A DNA stretch of 64,000 nucleotides from Gammaproteobacteria bacterium (GCA_009692365.1 SHZJ01000003.1:1-64000), one strand, 5' to 3'. Positions 1-8,638 are shown, numbered from the stretch's first letter. Made by a program: numbers and translations. Notes: generated by a model not told the origin, from the letters alone.

Positions 1-70
1 GGACATTCCGATTTTTGTGCCTATTAGGGGGTGATGATCGGGCCCAAACCGTCTATCATGCGCCCCCTAC

Positions 71-147
71 GCGCCCGTAGCTCAGCTGGATAGAGTACCT
101 GGCTACGAACTAGGGGGTCGGAGGTTCGAATCCTTCCGGGCGCGCCA
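71..147 (+). tRNA. tRNA-Arg (anticodon ACG)
   Basis: A complete cloverleaf can be folded. The acceptor stem pairs GCGCCCG with CGGGCGC. The anticodon arm CCTGG/CTAGG encloses the 7-nt loop CTACGAA, giving anticodon ACG. The T-arm carries GGTTCGAATCC and CCA is encoded at the 3' end. ACG (read as inosine-CG) serves the CGU/CGC/CGA arginine codons. The 3' end is the start of a sequence repeated about 170 bp downstream, as expected if this tRNA gene has been an integration target. Confidence 0.95.
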
Positions 148-226
148 GACATAAAAGAACCGGCTTAATGCCGGTTTTTTATGTCTGGCGGGTCGGGAGG
201 CAGAGTCGAGCCTTTAAAGGTTCGAC
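131..226 (+). repeat. tRNA 3'-end repeat, copy 1 (att-like)
   Basis: This stretch comprises the tRNA 3' end (TCCTTCCGGGCGCGCC), the terminator hairpin, and a second small hairpin GTCGAGCCT-TTAA-AGGTTCGAC. The whole arrangement recurs at 303-398 with scattered differences. Duplication of a tRNA 3' end is typical of attL/attR left by a tRNA-targeting integrase. No integrase gene is visible here, so this is inference. Confidence 0.6.
148..189 (+). terminator. Rho-independent terminator of the tRNA-Arg gene
   Basis: The hairpin AACCGGC-TTAAT-GCCGGTT is followed by a T-run. Outer arms (AGACATAAAA and TTTTATGTCT) extend the stem, so it could terminate from both sides. It lies directly after the tRNA CCA end. 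Confidence 0.85.
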
Positions 227-302
227 GGACTCGCAATGCAAGTCCGGACGCACGCAGTGCGCCCCGCAGGGGTGAGCAAACGCCCTAGCGTTTGTGAATC
301 CA

Positions 303-398
303 TCCTTCCGGGCGCGCCCAACATAGAAGAACCGGCTTAACGCCGGTTTTTTTAGGTCTGATGGGCTTAGAGGCAGAGTCGAACCTCCTCAGGTTCAA
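303..398 (+). repeat. tRNA 3'-end repeat, copy 2, with terminator-like hairpin
   Basis: This is an imperfect second copy of the 131-226 block. It has the identical 16-bp tRNA tail TCCTTCCGGGCGCGCC, then AACCGGC-TTAAC-GCCGGTT with a longer T-run, then GTCGAACCT-CCTC-AGGTTCAAC. Only the tRNA 3' part is present, not the 5' half, so this is not a second tRNA gene. It ends where the IS3 remnant begins. Confidence 0.6.
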
Positions 399-548
399 CA
401 CAAGGGCAAGCTCAAGGGTGCGGGCGACCAGCCGGTGAGCGCCGCGCAAATGGCACTGGCCCGGCTGCGGGCAGAACTTGCCCGGGGCAAGATGGCGCGC
501 GATATCTTAAAAAAAGCGACGGTGTACTTTGCAAGGGAATCCTCGTGA
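399..548 (+). pseudogene. IS3-family transposase OrfA, C-terminal fragment
   Basis: The frame reads ...QMALARLRAELARG..., RDILKKATVYFARES and then stops. This is the conserved coiled-coil C-terminus of IS3 OrfA (the HTH/leucine-zipper subunit that binds the ends). The N-terminal HTH half is missing. The stop overlaps the GTG start of orfB (GTGA), an arrangement that normally couples the two ORFs. It is non-functional as it stands. Confidence 0.8.
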
Positions 549-1450
549 AGTACCGCTGGATAGCGAGCAACAAAAGGTTTGGCCAGTTTCCATGGTGTGC
601 GACCTGTTGGGGGTCAGCACCAGTGGTTAGTTCGCCCACCTGCGCCCCAAGGGTGCGGACAAACTCGCCACGCCAGGGGCCAACCGGCGCCTCAGCAACG
701 ACGCCTTGCTGGCCCACATTCGGGTCACCCACGCCCAAGTCAGGGGCGAGTACGGCCGGCCCAAGATGTGGCAAGCGCTGGTGGCGCGCGGCATCCGAGT
801 GGGCAAGAAGCGGGTGCGCCGCACCCTGCAAGAGCACGGGATAAAGGCCAGGGGCCAGCGAAAGTTTGTCGTCACCACCGGCAGCACGCACGATTTACCA
901 ATTGCACCGAACCGGCTTGAGCGCAACTTCATCGCAGACAAACCTAAGCAGGTGTCGACAGGTGACCTCACCGATCTTGCCACCGCCGAAGGCTGGCGGT
1001 ACTTGGCGGTGGTGCTGGATCTGTTTAGCCGCCAGGTGGTGAGCTGGAGCCTGCAGGCACACCTGCAACGCTCGCTGGTGACAGATGCGCTCTGCGCATG
1101 GCGTGGTTCCGGCGCGCGCCTGAGCCCGGGCTGGTGTTTCATTGCGACCGCGGCAGTCAATACTGCGGGCACGAGTTTCAGTCGGCACTAGAAAGGGCTA
1201 CAAGATGAAAAGCGCCATGAGCCGCAAGGGTGACTGCTGGGACAACGCGCCCACGGAGAGTTTCTGGGGTCGGTTAAAGGTGGGTCGTCTGTATGGCCAC
1301 CGGTTTGCAACACGCAGACAGGCCATGGCTGAGGTTATCGACTGGATGACGTTCTACCACCACCGCAGGCGTCACTCGACGTTGGGCTACGTCAGCCCGA
1401 TGCGGTTTGAGCAAAGCTGGCTGGCGGCACCGCTTAGGAAAGCCGCCTAA
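545..1450 (+). pseudogene. IS3-family transposase OrfB (DDE integrase), frameshifted
   Basis: The catalytic subunit is spread over three frames. It starts as VKYRWIASNKRFGQFP (frame of 545). It moves to the 706 frame (HAQVRGEYGRPKMW, TGDLTDLATAEGWRYL with the first Asp), then to the 1142 frame, which ends with GDCWDNAPTESFWGRLK and HHRRRHSTLGYVSPM. The second Asp sits in HCDRGSQY, and the Glu is in the NAPTESFWG motif. All rve-domain landmarks are present but at least two frameshifts and a stop (after HEFQSALERATR) break the ORF. Downstream C-terminal residues are intact, so decay is by small indels. Confidence 0.85.
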
Positions 1451-1630
1451 TTTGCTGGCTAAGCGGTACGTCAAACAGGCGCCGGTTCAGAGGCCCTCCG
1501 AGCCCGACTGCAACGACGCCACTGCTTGCGGATAAGGCTTGGATTAATTCCTGCGTAAATTTATGCGCCTAATTTGTTCGCCAATAATTAAAATGATTAC
1601 CAAATATCGCTAACCGGCGCGCCGTCGCTG

Positions 1631-3106
1631 CTATTTGTATAGTTGTAATTGTGTCACGACTTCCGCTAGCGCACTCTCCCAATCACCGATTGCAGGTTGC
1701 CGGAATAATGTTGCGGTGGGATACCAAGGCGTGCGAGTTTTATCCAAGGTCCAACGATAGTCCGTAGAAAATGGCAGTAACACCCAAACCTCTTGACCAA
1801 GCGCGCCAGCAAGATGTGCAACTGAAGTATTTATGGAAATCACCAAATCCAAATTTTTAATCATGGCTGCCGTATCCGAAAAATCATTTAAGTCTTGCTG
1901 ATGGTCATAAAGTTGCTTGAATTCGGATCAAACGGCAGTATCGCCCGGTCGCATTTCTTTTTGCAAGGCATGAAATTCAAAGGGTAACTGCAACAGTGGC
2001 GATAATAAATGCAGTGGCATACTGCGATTCTTGGCGGGGATTGAATCAATGTTTCTATCAAACATGCCAGACCAAACTAACCCAACTCGCGGTTTGGTTT
2101 TATGGCCTAAACGCTGCTGCCAGATTGCTTGTTTATTCTTGTCCGCATAGAGCTAAGGGATGTTGGCAGGAACGGTTGCGATCGTAGTCTTGAATGCCCA
2201 TGGCAAACTCATCGTTGGGCAGTGCAGGTCAAAGTCAGGTAACGGTTCACCTTTCTCAACTATCGTTAAGTTGCCTCCCAAGGTTGACAGCAAGGTGACC
2301 AGTGATGAGGGCGCCTCAAGAATAACCTGAGCGTTAAGTTTTTCCACCATTGGCACATATCGACAGAGTTGAATGGTATCCCCCAGTCCTATTTCTGTAT
2401 GAATTAATAAGGTCTTACCAGATACGGGCTCCTTATTAAGCCACTGCGGTTGACGCAATGTTCTGCTAATTTGTGCATAGGCTTTAGTTTTTAATCGCCA
2501 TTCGTGAAGCTCCCAGCCTTGCGCATAATCTCCGGTGAGAAGTTTTAGAGTAGATTTGCCCCAGTGGGCCTCGGCAAAATCAGGTTTCAATTCAATCGCA
2601 CGGTCATAACTGGCAAGTGCCTCGTCTAATCTTTTTGCGTCTTGAAGTGCATGCCCACGATTACTGTATGCCAGAGCAAAATTCGGCACTAACTCAATTG
2701 CACGGTCATAACTGACAAGCGCATCGGCCACCCGGTTTAGTTTGCAAAGGGTATGTCCGCGATTTAAGTGGGCCTGTGCGAAATCAGGTTTTAACGCAAT
2801 CACACGCTCATAATTTACCAGCGCGTCGTCCCATTGTTTTAACGTAGAGAGCAAATTCCCACGGCGAAAATATCCGTTATGAACTGCTGGTTGCAGCGCT
2901 ATCGCACGGTTAAAATTTGCCAGCGCTTCCTCAAATCGCGCCAAATCTTCAAGTACTTTCCCACGGTTGAAGTGTGCTCCAGCATGATTTGGATTGAGTG
3001 CAATCACGCGGTTGAAACCTGCCAACGCCTCAATCACTCTACCTGCTTGGTAAAGTGACCTTGCCTGCTGGAAAAGGGTATTTGAATTCGGTACGGGGTT
3101 TTTCAA
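1631..3106 (-). pseudogene. TPR / glycosyltransferase-like protein with two in-frame nonsense codons
   Basis: One continuous frame of 491 codons is interrupted by TAG at codon 318 (2153-2155) and TGA at codon 393 (1928-1930). The ORF track therefore shows only 317-aa and 77-aa pieces. Residues 8-210 contain about six TPR units (for example NRAIALQP, YDRAIELKPDFAEAH). The second half has the OGT/SPINDLY-like fold seen in bacterial TPR glycosyltransferases: LIHTEIGLGDTIQLCRY, then WSGMFDRN, then SVAHLAGALGQEVWVLLP and WYPTATLFRQP. The reading frame stays intact on both sides of each stop, so decay is recent and by point mutation. The base composition is markedly more AT-rich than the rest of the window, which suggests horizontal acquisition. 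A decayed relative lies at 58940-60482. The IS91 scrap begins only about 10 bp upstream, leaving no room for a promoter of its own. Confidence 0.85.
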
Positions 3107-3115
3107 CTTGACGAC

Positions 3116-3325
3116 CTATCGAATGAACGTCCGGTGGTATCAACTGAACGCCTGCCGCTGCCCGCCCAGGGGAATATTCGCTACCGCCTGAAGACGCCCT
3201 ACCGGGATGGCACGACGGATGTCGTGTTTAAGCCACGAGACTTCACGGCCCGCCTGGCCGCCCTGGTACCGACGCCGCGGGTCAATCTCGCGCGCTACCA
3301 CGGCGTCTTTGCGCCGAACCAGTGA
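3116..3325 (+). pseudogene. IS91-family (Y2) transposase fragment
   Basis: The short frame contains RYRLKTPYRDGTTDVVF, DFTARLAALVPTPRVNL and ARYHGVFAPN. These are hallmark segments of the C-terminal part of IS91-type rolling-circle transposases. The catalytic tyrosines and the zinc-binding N-terminus are absent, and the frame stops shortly after. The similarity continues upstream of the GTG at 3134 to about 3116, so this is a fragment and not a small gene. Confidence 0.8.
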
Positions 3326-3340
3326 CTGCGTGAGGATGAA

Positions 3341-3488
3341 TCAATGGGGTCAGACTCGATAATCAATGGGGTCAGACTCGATTGATCACCATCGACCCAC
3401 GCGCTCAACGGAAATCAATGGGGTCAGACTCGATTGATCACCATCGACCCACGCGCTCAATGAATCAGTGGAGTCTGACCCCATTGAT
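3341..3488 (+). repeat. Palindromic repeat cluster A1 (ATCAATGGGGTCAGACTC family)
   Basis: Three direct copies of TCAATGGGGTCAGACTCGAT occur at 3341, 3362 and 3414. The last two belong to an exact 48-bp direct repeat (3361-3408 and 3413-3460). An inverted copy GAGTCTGACCCCATTGAT closes the cluster at 3471-3488. Facing arms of 18 bp are perfectly complementary and could form a long hairpin. The inverted copy sits inside the truncated oxidoreductase frame at 3457-3693. This motif type resembles REP-like elements linked to Y1/RAYT transposases, but no such gene is in the window. Confidence 0.85.
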
Positions 3489-3693
3489 GCAGCCCAATCC
3501 GGGAGGTGACGCCGACGAGATCGGCGCGCGTGGCCAAGGGAGCCAGATAACGTCCGCCCGACCCTTCTGAATCTTCACGCGGGATTGCGCTGTGTTCGCA
3601 GACCCAGACCTCCGACAAACCCGCCTGCTCGGCGTAACGCGCGCCATCGGCAATGATGGCCGGCGTGGCGGCCGGCCCCAGGTTCCGGTCCAT
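3457..3693 (-). pseudogene. LLM-class flavin-dependent oxidoreductase, N-terminal fragment cut by a repeat
   Basis: The first 66 or so residues (MDRNLGPAATPAIIADG, AGLSEVWVCEHSAIPRED, TSRIGL) match the N-terminal strand-helix units of luciferase-like monooxygenases. The protein then runs into the inverted copy of repeat A (HQWGQTPLIH) and stops at 78 aa; the family is normally 280-350 aa. It lies 17 bp after the intact LLM gene on the same strand, so the two were probably a co-transcribed pair. In-frame codons continue upstream of the ATG without a standard start, so the true start is uncertain. Confidence 0.75.
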
Positions 3694-3710
3694 GACGCCC
3701 AGACGCAGCC

Positions 3711-4733
3711 TCAGCGATTCCGGAACGCCGGCATCACTTCTTGGGCAAACAATTCCAGCGAGCGGGTGCTCTTCTTGGGCTCGATACCCGCGAAGTGGGT
3801 CGACATGATGAAGTCAGTGCAGCGATGATTTTTGCAGAACAGGTCCAGTTTCTCGGCGACCTGCGCCGGCGTTCCAATCAAGAAATCCGCGGCCATCGAT
3901 GAATTCCGTAATTCCTCTGCGCGCGATATCGGCCAGGGTGCCGCATCGCCCTCAACATCGTTGGACCGCGAGAGCACGCCACGATAGTAATCGAAGACAT
4001 GCCATAGATGATGTTGCGCGTCTTCCCAGGCCTTATCTTCGGTTTCCGCGCAATAGACCATCCGCAATTGTGCGATTTTGAACTGGCCGGGGTCCCGCCC
4101 AAGCGATTTCAATGTCTCGAGATACAGCGGCACCGGGTCGGGGCCGAGCGTGGTCATCAGATGCGCGCCCATTTCGGCCGCGCGCCTGGTCGCCTTGGGT
4201 CCCCGGGCGCCTATCCACAGCGGGGCATGCGGTTGCTGCACACCGCGCGGCATCAAGGTCATGTTTTTGACCTGGGTGAAGCGACCCTCGAAAGTCACAT
4301 TTTCTTCCGCGAGGAGCTTTTTGACGAGCGTGAGACCTTCTTCGAACCGCGCGGTGCGCTCACTGCGGTTCATGCAGAACGCATCGAACTCTTCGTGCGT
4401 ATAGCCCTGCCCGACGCCGAGGTCAAAGCGTCCGTTAGATAAAATATCGGCCAGGATGACTTCCTCAGCGACCCGAGTCGGGGGCATGAACGGCATCAGC
4501 ATGACAAACGTGCCGATCCGGATCCGGCTGGTGCGGACCGCAAGCGCCGACGCCATCGTCAGCGGCACCGGGTTGTACGCGTCTTCCGTGAAGTGATGCT
4601 CCGTCAACCAGACATGGTCGTAGCCGAGCTGCTCCATCGTGACCACTTGGTCGATCATCGCCTGATAGAACGCAGGCGACGGGATATGCCAGCGCTTGGG
4701 ATTACGAAAATCATGCATGACACCGAAACGCAT
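3711..4733 (-). CDS. LLM-class flavin-dependent oxidoreductase (luciferase-like monooxygenase)
   Basis: The 340-aa protein has the full luciferase-like TIM-barrel length. Visible landmarks are MRFGVMHDFRNP at strand 1, EQLGYDHVWLTEHHF (the characteristic H-x-F segment), RIRIGTFVMLMPFMPP, GRFDLGVGQGY, and APLWIGARGPKATRRAAEMG near the flavin phosphate site. Such enzymes use reduced FMN or F420 to oxygenate or reduce a small organic substrate. The substrate cannot be read from sequence. The start is supported by AGGAGG five bases before the ATG. Repeat clusters A1 and A2 flank it on both sides, and the following gene in the same direction is truncated by a repeat. Confidence 0.9.
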   Translation of the reverse strand: MRFGVMHDFRNPKRWHIPSPAFYQAMIDQVVTMEQLGYDHVWLTEHHFTEDAYNPVPLTMASALAVRTSRIRIGTFVMLMPFMPPTRVAEEVILADILSNGRFDLGVGQGYTHEEFDAFCMNRSERTARFEEGLTLVKKLLAEENVTFEGRFTQVKNMTLMPRGVQQPHAPLWIGARGPKATRRAAEMGAHLMTTLGPDPVPLYLETLKSLGRDPGQFKIAQLRMVYCAETEDKAWEDAQHHLWHVFDYYRGVLSRSNDVEGDAAPWPISRAEELRNSSMAADFLIGTPAQVAEKLDLFCKNHRCTDFIMSTHFAGIEPKKSTRSLELFAQEVMPAFRNR

Positions 4734-4863
4734 GAGGACCTCCTAGGCTGGGGATTATTTCTGCTTCTTTACTATACGATTTGGATACGTTCTCGGATAG
4801 CCGCCCGTTTCGCCGCACGGAGCAAAGGAATTCGATCCGCTTTGGCGGACTGCGGATCACTGC

Positions 4864-4945
4864 GAATCAATGGCGAATCAACGAATCAAGGAATCAAGGA
4901 ATCAATGGGGTCAGACTCGATTTCTTTTTCTTTGACCCCATTCAT
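4864..4945 (+). repeat. GAATCAAG short tandem repeat and palindromic cluster A2
   Basis: Four or five GAATCAA-type 8-bp units run from 4864 directly into a copy of ATCAATGGGGTCAGACTCGA (4901-4920). After TTTCTTTTTC an imperfect inverted arm TTGACCCCATTCAT follows. The arms share the GGGGTCA core and could pair. This is the same family as the 3341-3488 cluster, on the other side of the LLM gene. Confidence 0.75.
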
Positions 4946-5062
4946 TTTTGTGCGGATGGTGCCATGGGGCGCCGGGGATGGGTCTTGCAAGGATCAGGGC
5001 ACTAGATGTGTGCGACGACCGCGTTGGTGCCGACGCCACGGGGCGGATCAACGGGGTCCGGA

Positions 5063-5135
5063 GCAACGGGGTCAGACGCGATTGATCAGGGCCGAGGCGC
5101 GCCATCAATAACGCAGTGGAATCTGACCCCATCGA
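5063..5135 (+). repeat. Palindromic repeat cluster A3
   Basis: A copy GGGGTCAGACGCGATTGATC is followed about 30 bp later by the inverted arm GAATCTGACCCCATCGAT. The pair can form a hairpin via GGGGTCAGA/TCTGACCCC. It is more diverged than cluster A1. The stretch 4734-5223 holds clusters A2 and A3 and no supportable gene. Confidence 0.7.
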
Positions 5136-5223
5136 TCCTCGCAACGACAGTGGGATCAGCGAGAAAAATCTTTTTTTACCGATCGAGCGCGGCTGCGCGC
5201 AGCAACCCTTGTAGCTCCGGGGT

Positions 5224-5601
5224 TTACCGCCGCACACGATCCCGAAATAGTCGGGGGCGTAGCACCCACGCCATCCCGGCACACAGCCCACCCAGCACGA
5301 TGGCCGGGATCGGTGATCCCGGGACCGCCAGCAGGTGAGCAAGCAGGGCGCCCACCATAGTGCCCCCTAGGAGCAGCAGCGCCGCAAAGCTAGTAGCCGG
5401 GATCAGCAGCATGACCGCGCCCAGAATCTCGACGCTGCCCGTCAGATACCGAAACCAGTGGCCCCAGTTGATGGCGTCGAACATGGCCACCATTTGCGGA
5501 GTGCCCGCGAGTTTAGCGGCGCCTGCGACGCCAAACACCAGCGCCAATAGCATGCGGGCACCCCAGAGCGTGCGGCGTTGAGTGGTGGTGAACCGTGGCA
5601 T
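5224..5601 (-). CDS. DoxX-family membrane protein
   Basis: The 125-aa protein has four predicted hydrophobic helices: ARMLLALVFGVAGAAKLAG, a middle one ending near GSVEILGAVMLLIPA, FAALLLLGGTMVGALLAHLL, and AIVLGGLCAGMAWVL. This is the DoxX/SURF4-like layout, with the typical AGAAKL in helix 1 and GxxE in helix 2. Members are small inner-membrane proteins of mostly unknown role, some coupled to quinone or thiosulfate oxidation or to oxidative stress. It stands alone, and the upstream region has only a weak ribosome site (GGGAC). Confidence 0.85.
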   Translation of the reverse strand: MPRFTTTQRRTLWGARMLLALVFGVAGAAKLAGTPQMVAMFDAINWGHWFRYLTGSVEILGAVMLLIPATSFAALLLLGGTMVGALLAHLLAVPGSPIPAIVLGGLCAGMAWVLRPRLFRDRVRR

Positions 5602-5889
5602 GGTATGTCCCGTAAAATTGGTTCGTCATTATCTGGCGCTGCCTGCTCGGGAGTATAGGCTAACTTGAATTAGTCTGTAGGGTCCCGCCTAGGCCTGCTA
5701 GGTGACGGTGCTTTTACCCGCCTCGCCGCGAGCGCAGCCGCCGTTGGGCCAAGGGAGTCCGTGAGTTCGAGGAGTAAGATCTGGGATACCCGTTTTCTGA
5801 TCCTGCCCGCGTCGAGCGAACACCCTGTTAAGCGAGTAAGTTACCCAGCCCAGTTGCGGGCGTCCGCGGCAGACTTGGAGATGAACCCT

Positions 5890-6858
5890 ATGCCTACGCC
5901 TGTATCGACTCTAGCGTGTGAGGCGGGCGCCACGACGGTCCTGCTTCCGACCTACCAGCGAGCAAGGCTGTTGCGACGTTGTCTCGAGTCGGTGAGGCCG
6001 ACACTCGGCCAGCGTGATCGGGTGCTCGTCGTGAATGACGGGAGCACCGACGAGACCGTGGCGGTCGTGCGAGACTTTGGCAGTCAAGTCACGTTGTTTG
6101 AGCAGCCGAACGCTGGAAGAGCCGCCGCGCTTAATGCGGGATTGGCACTTGTGCAGACGGAATACTGCTGGACTTTCGACGATGACGACGTGGTTCTGCC
6201 AGGTGCTATCCATCGTTTAGCGTCGTTCATGAACTCCCAACCGGCGTTGGGGTTCTGTGTCACCACTTGGGTTCGATCTGTAAGCACCGCCGACAGCAAC
6301 GCACCGGAGCAGACTGGCAACGTCTCCCGGATTCCGAGTTTGACCGAGCGCGGCCGTTTGGTACCTCTCTTCGAGGCCAACTACGTCGGCGGGGCAGCGC
6401 TGTTTGCCCGCACGCAGATGCTGCAGGCGCTCGGTGGGTTCGATCGCCGGTTCATTCGTTCACCGGACTATCATTTAGCTATCCGGGCTGTGCTGGCTTA
6501 TTCGTTCGCGAGTGTTCCCGGTGGCCCGACATTCCTCTACGCACACCACCACGAGCGTGGTGTAGCGTCCGCACGCTTTCCCGCGGACCAGCAGCGACGC
6601 AAATGGTTGAAGTTTGATCAGTGGATTTATTTTGACCTGATCGCCGCGCTTCCGGATGCTCATTTTGAAGAGCCTGGCGCGCCGGCTTTGCACCGCACAC
6701 CGGTTGCGCTGACGAACCGCGCCCGTGCGGCGGCCACCAAATTATTACTCGATCAGACTATCGACGCGCTCCTGACCCGTGTGGTTCGGTGTTCCGAGGT
6801 AATGCCCAGTGCGCACGAGCAAGGCCTGATAGCGGCCATCCCGACGCTTGGCCAGTGA
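5890..6858 (+). CDS. Family 2 glycosyltransferase (GT-A fold)
   Basis: The 322-aa protein has an N-terminal GT2 domain: TTVLLPTYQRARLLRRCLES, then LVVNDGSTDETV (nucleotide-sugar binding), then WTFDDDDVVLPGAI (DXD-type metal site), and a later GGFDRRFIRSPDYHLAIRA acceptor-side segment. It should transfer a sugar from an NDP-sugar to an unknown glycan or lipid at the cytoplasmic face; no transmembrane segment is seen. The ORF is open from GTG 5761, but GGAG at 5877-5880 is well spaced only for the ATG at 5890, which also starts just before the domain. It is isolated, with a gene-free stretch downstream. Confidence 0.85.
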   Translation: MPTPVSTLACEAGATTVLLPTYQRARLLRRCLESVRPTLGQRDRVLVVNDGSTDETVAVVRDFGSQVTLFEQPNAGRAAALNAGLALVQTEYCWTFDDDDVVLPGAIHRLASFMNSQPALGFCVTTWVRSVSTADSNAPEQTGNVSRIPSLTERGRLVPLFEANYVGGAALFARTQMLQALGGFDRRFIRSPDYHLAIRAVLAYSFASVPGGPTFLYAHHHERGVASARFPADQQRRKWLKFDQWIYFDLIAALPDAHFEEPGAPALHRTPVALTNRARAAATKLLLDQTIDALLTRVVRCSEVMPSAHEQGLIAAIPTLGQ

Positions 6859-7298
6859 TACGGCGTTGGTGTGTTGGCTGAGGAGCGCCGGTTTTGGCGC
6901 GAAGTGCAGCAGCTCTCACGGCTAAATGCAGCCGGCGCCGCGGTCGCGGCCCTGCTCTGTAGGTCGAAGCAGTGGCGCGCTCGTTATGGCCTGTCCGTGA
7001 TGGTCAAGGGATACTGAGCCTCTTGTCAGAGACGGGGCAGGAGAGGCGCTCCGCCTGGATATAGTGCCGGGAGGCGAAAAATCCGGGACACCCATAAGCC
7101 GGCGTGGACAGGCCGAGACGCCCTCTGCGACGCTCTGGGGCGCTGCCCTAAAGCCGCGGCGGTGCAGCGAGACGCCCCGCCCCGCAGTAACCTGACTCGC
7201 TAGATTTCGGGTCGCCGGCCACGCAAGATGACTGCCGGGGCGCAGACGACGCCACGACTGGGTCTTGTTCGGAAAAATCTGGCCGGAGGTAGTCACGG
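6859..7298. other. Gene-free spacer
   Basis: The overlapping ORFs here have no recognisable domains and are judged to be shadows. One copy of the core CCGGGACACCC occurs at 7083-7093, the same core found in the repeat tracts at 9598-9770 and, inverted, at 15971-16171. GGAGGT before 7299 is the ribosome site of the next gene. Confidence 0.6.
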
Positions 7299-8370
7299 AT
7301 GACAGAAGTTTTTCTGCGCAACGCGTGGTACTACACGGTTTGGGACTACGAAATTCATCAGGGGCGCAAAGCCATCGTCGCTCGGAAGATCGCCGGTGAG
7401 CGCGTGGTGCTTTATCGCAAGCCAGACGGCGGCGTAGTAGCGCTCGAAGACCGCTGCCCTCATCGGCAGGCAGCGCTGTCACTGGGCCGCAAGGAGGGTG
7501 CCAGCCTGCGCTGCATGTACCACGGGTTGAAGTTCGACGGCGCTGGCGTGTGCGAGGAGATACCCGGCCAAGCTACGGTCCCCGCAGGCACTTGCGTGCG
7601 CGCCTTCCCGGTGGTCGAGAAAGACAATTGGGTGTGGGTCTGGACGGGCGACCCAGTCCAAGCCGATCCCGCGCTGATTTGTTTCGCGGTCCGGGCCCGG
7701 CGATCCCGCTTGGAATATTCGCACTTCTCAAATGCACGTCCACACCAACTACCGCCGCGAGATCGAAAATCTTGCGGACCTCAGCCACATCGCCTGGGTC
7801 CACCCGCACACCGTCGGCGGCGACCCCAAATACAGCGCGATGAAGTCGCGCTACGAAATCACCCCGCGAGGTCTGAATACGCATTGCTGGATACGCTCGG
7901 TGGCACCTACCGGCGCCGTAGTCCACCTGTTTCCCGACGGCGCGCGCTTGGATATCTGTCTGGATATTCAACACACCGTGCCCTGTAACTGGGTGATGCG
8001 TTTCCGCGCCTTTACCGCCGGCACCGCCACCGATGGCGTATCGAACGGCCAACTGGTGGTCGACACCTGGACCTGCCAAACGGTGACCCCCGGCGATGAG
8101 AACTCCGTGGATTACTACTACTCGTGGGGGGCCAGCAAGGCAACAGAGGTACCCGGCATGAGCGACCTGCTGGGCAGCACGCTGGACGAAGCCTTCGAGG
8201 AGGACCGGCGCCTGCTCGAGGCGCAGCATCAGCGACGCAGCGAGCGACCCGATCTCCCGCTGCTCAATATCGCTAACGACGCGGGCCCGGTAAAAATGCT
8301 GTGGGTGCTGGACAAACTGCTCGCGGAAGAACGCGCGGCGGCCAGTTCTGCGCCGGGTACCGCAGGATGA
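7299..8370 (+). pseudogene. Rieske [2Fe-2S] aromatic oxygenase alpha subunit, single-base frameshift
   Basis: Two ORFs together make one protein of about 356 aa, similar in size to vanillate O-demethylase-type (VanA) oxygenases. The N-terminal Rieske domain has C53-P-H55 and C72-M-Y-H75. The C-terminal mononuclear-iron domain has NLADLSHIAWVHPH, with the two histidines in the usual spacing. The frame changes at the TTT of 7678-7680: removing one T joins DPALI to VSRSGPGDPAWNIRTSQ, which is the expected linker. The ORF track therefore splits it at 7299-7988 and 7732-8370. Everything else is intact and GGAGGT precedes the ATG, so either the mutation is very recent or this is a sequencing error. 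A partner reductase is not adjacent. The substrate is probably an aromatic or other ring compound and is unknown. Confidence 0.88.
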
Positions 8371-8638
8371 ATCCCGCGAAGGTCCTCAGGGGTTCACGCG
8401 CTTGGCCGTCGAAAAAGCGGTTTTTGCCGTGCTATGAGTGGAGTTCCGGCGAGATTGTACTGGGGTCAGGACCTGCCACTATGCCCCGGTGCCGTCACGT
8501 GACCCTCGAAAAACTCTCTAAATGCCGGGGTGGGCGCGCGTTCCTGCGACCGGCCCTGCGGCTTGAGCGTCAAGAATTAACTCGCCAACCAACTCGTCAT
8601 CGCGCCTTCCCCACCCAGACACCCCAGAGGACCGCACC

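Larger units (their letters stand above)
399..1489 (+). mobile_element. IS3-family insertion sequence remnant
   Basis: A 5'-truncated orfA tail is followed by a frameshifted orfB. The right end GGCGCCGGTTCA (reverse complement TGAACCGGCGCC) resembles the terminal inverted repeat of IS3-group elements and is taken as the right boundary. No matching left end is seen, so the element lost its left part, apparently at the att-like repeat. It should be immobile. Confidence 0.8.

Noticed and set aside
1631-3106. Stop-codon recoding (e.g. TGA as selenocysteine)
   Set aside because: Both a TAG and a TGA interrupt the frame, no SECIS-like structure is seen, and the expected residues are ordinary.
4593-5111. 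172-aa plus-strand ORF
   Set aside because: It begins inside the LLM gene on the opposite strand and runs through repeats A2/A3.
6922-7482. 186-aa minus-strand ORF
   Set aside because: It overlaps the ribosome site and start of the Rieske gene and shows no domain; typical high-GC shadow.
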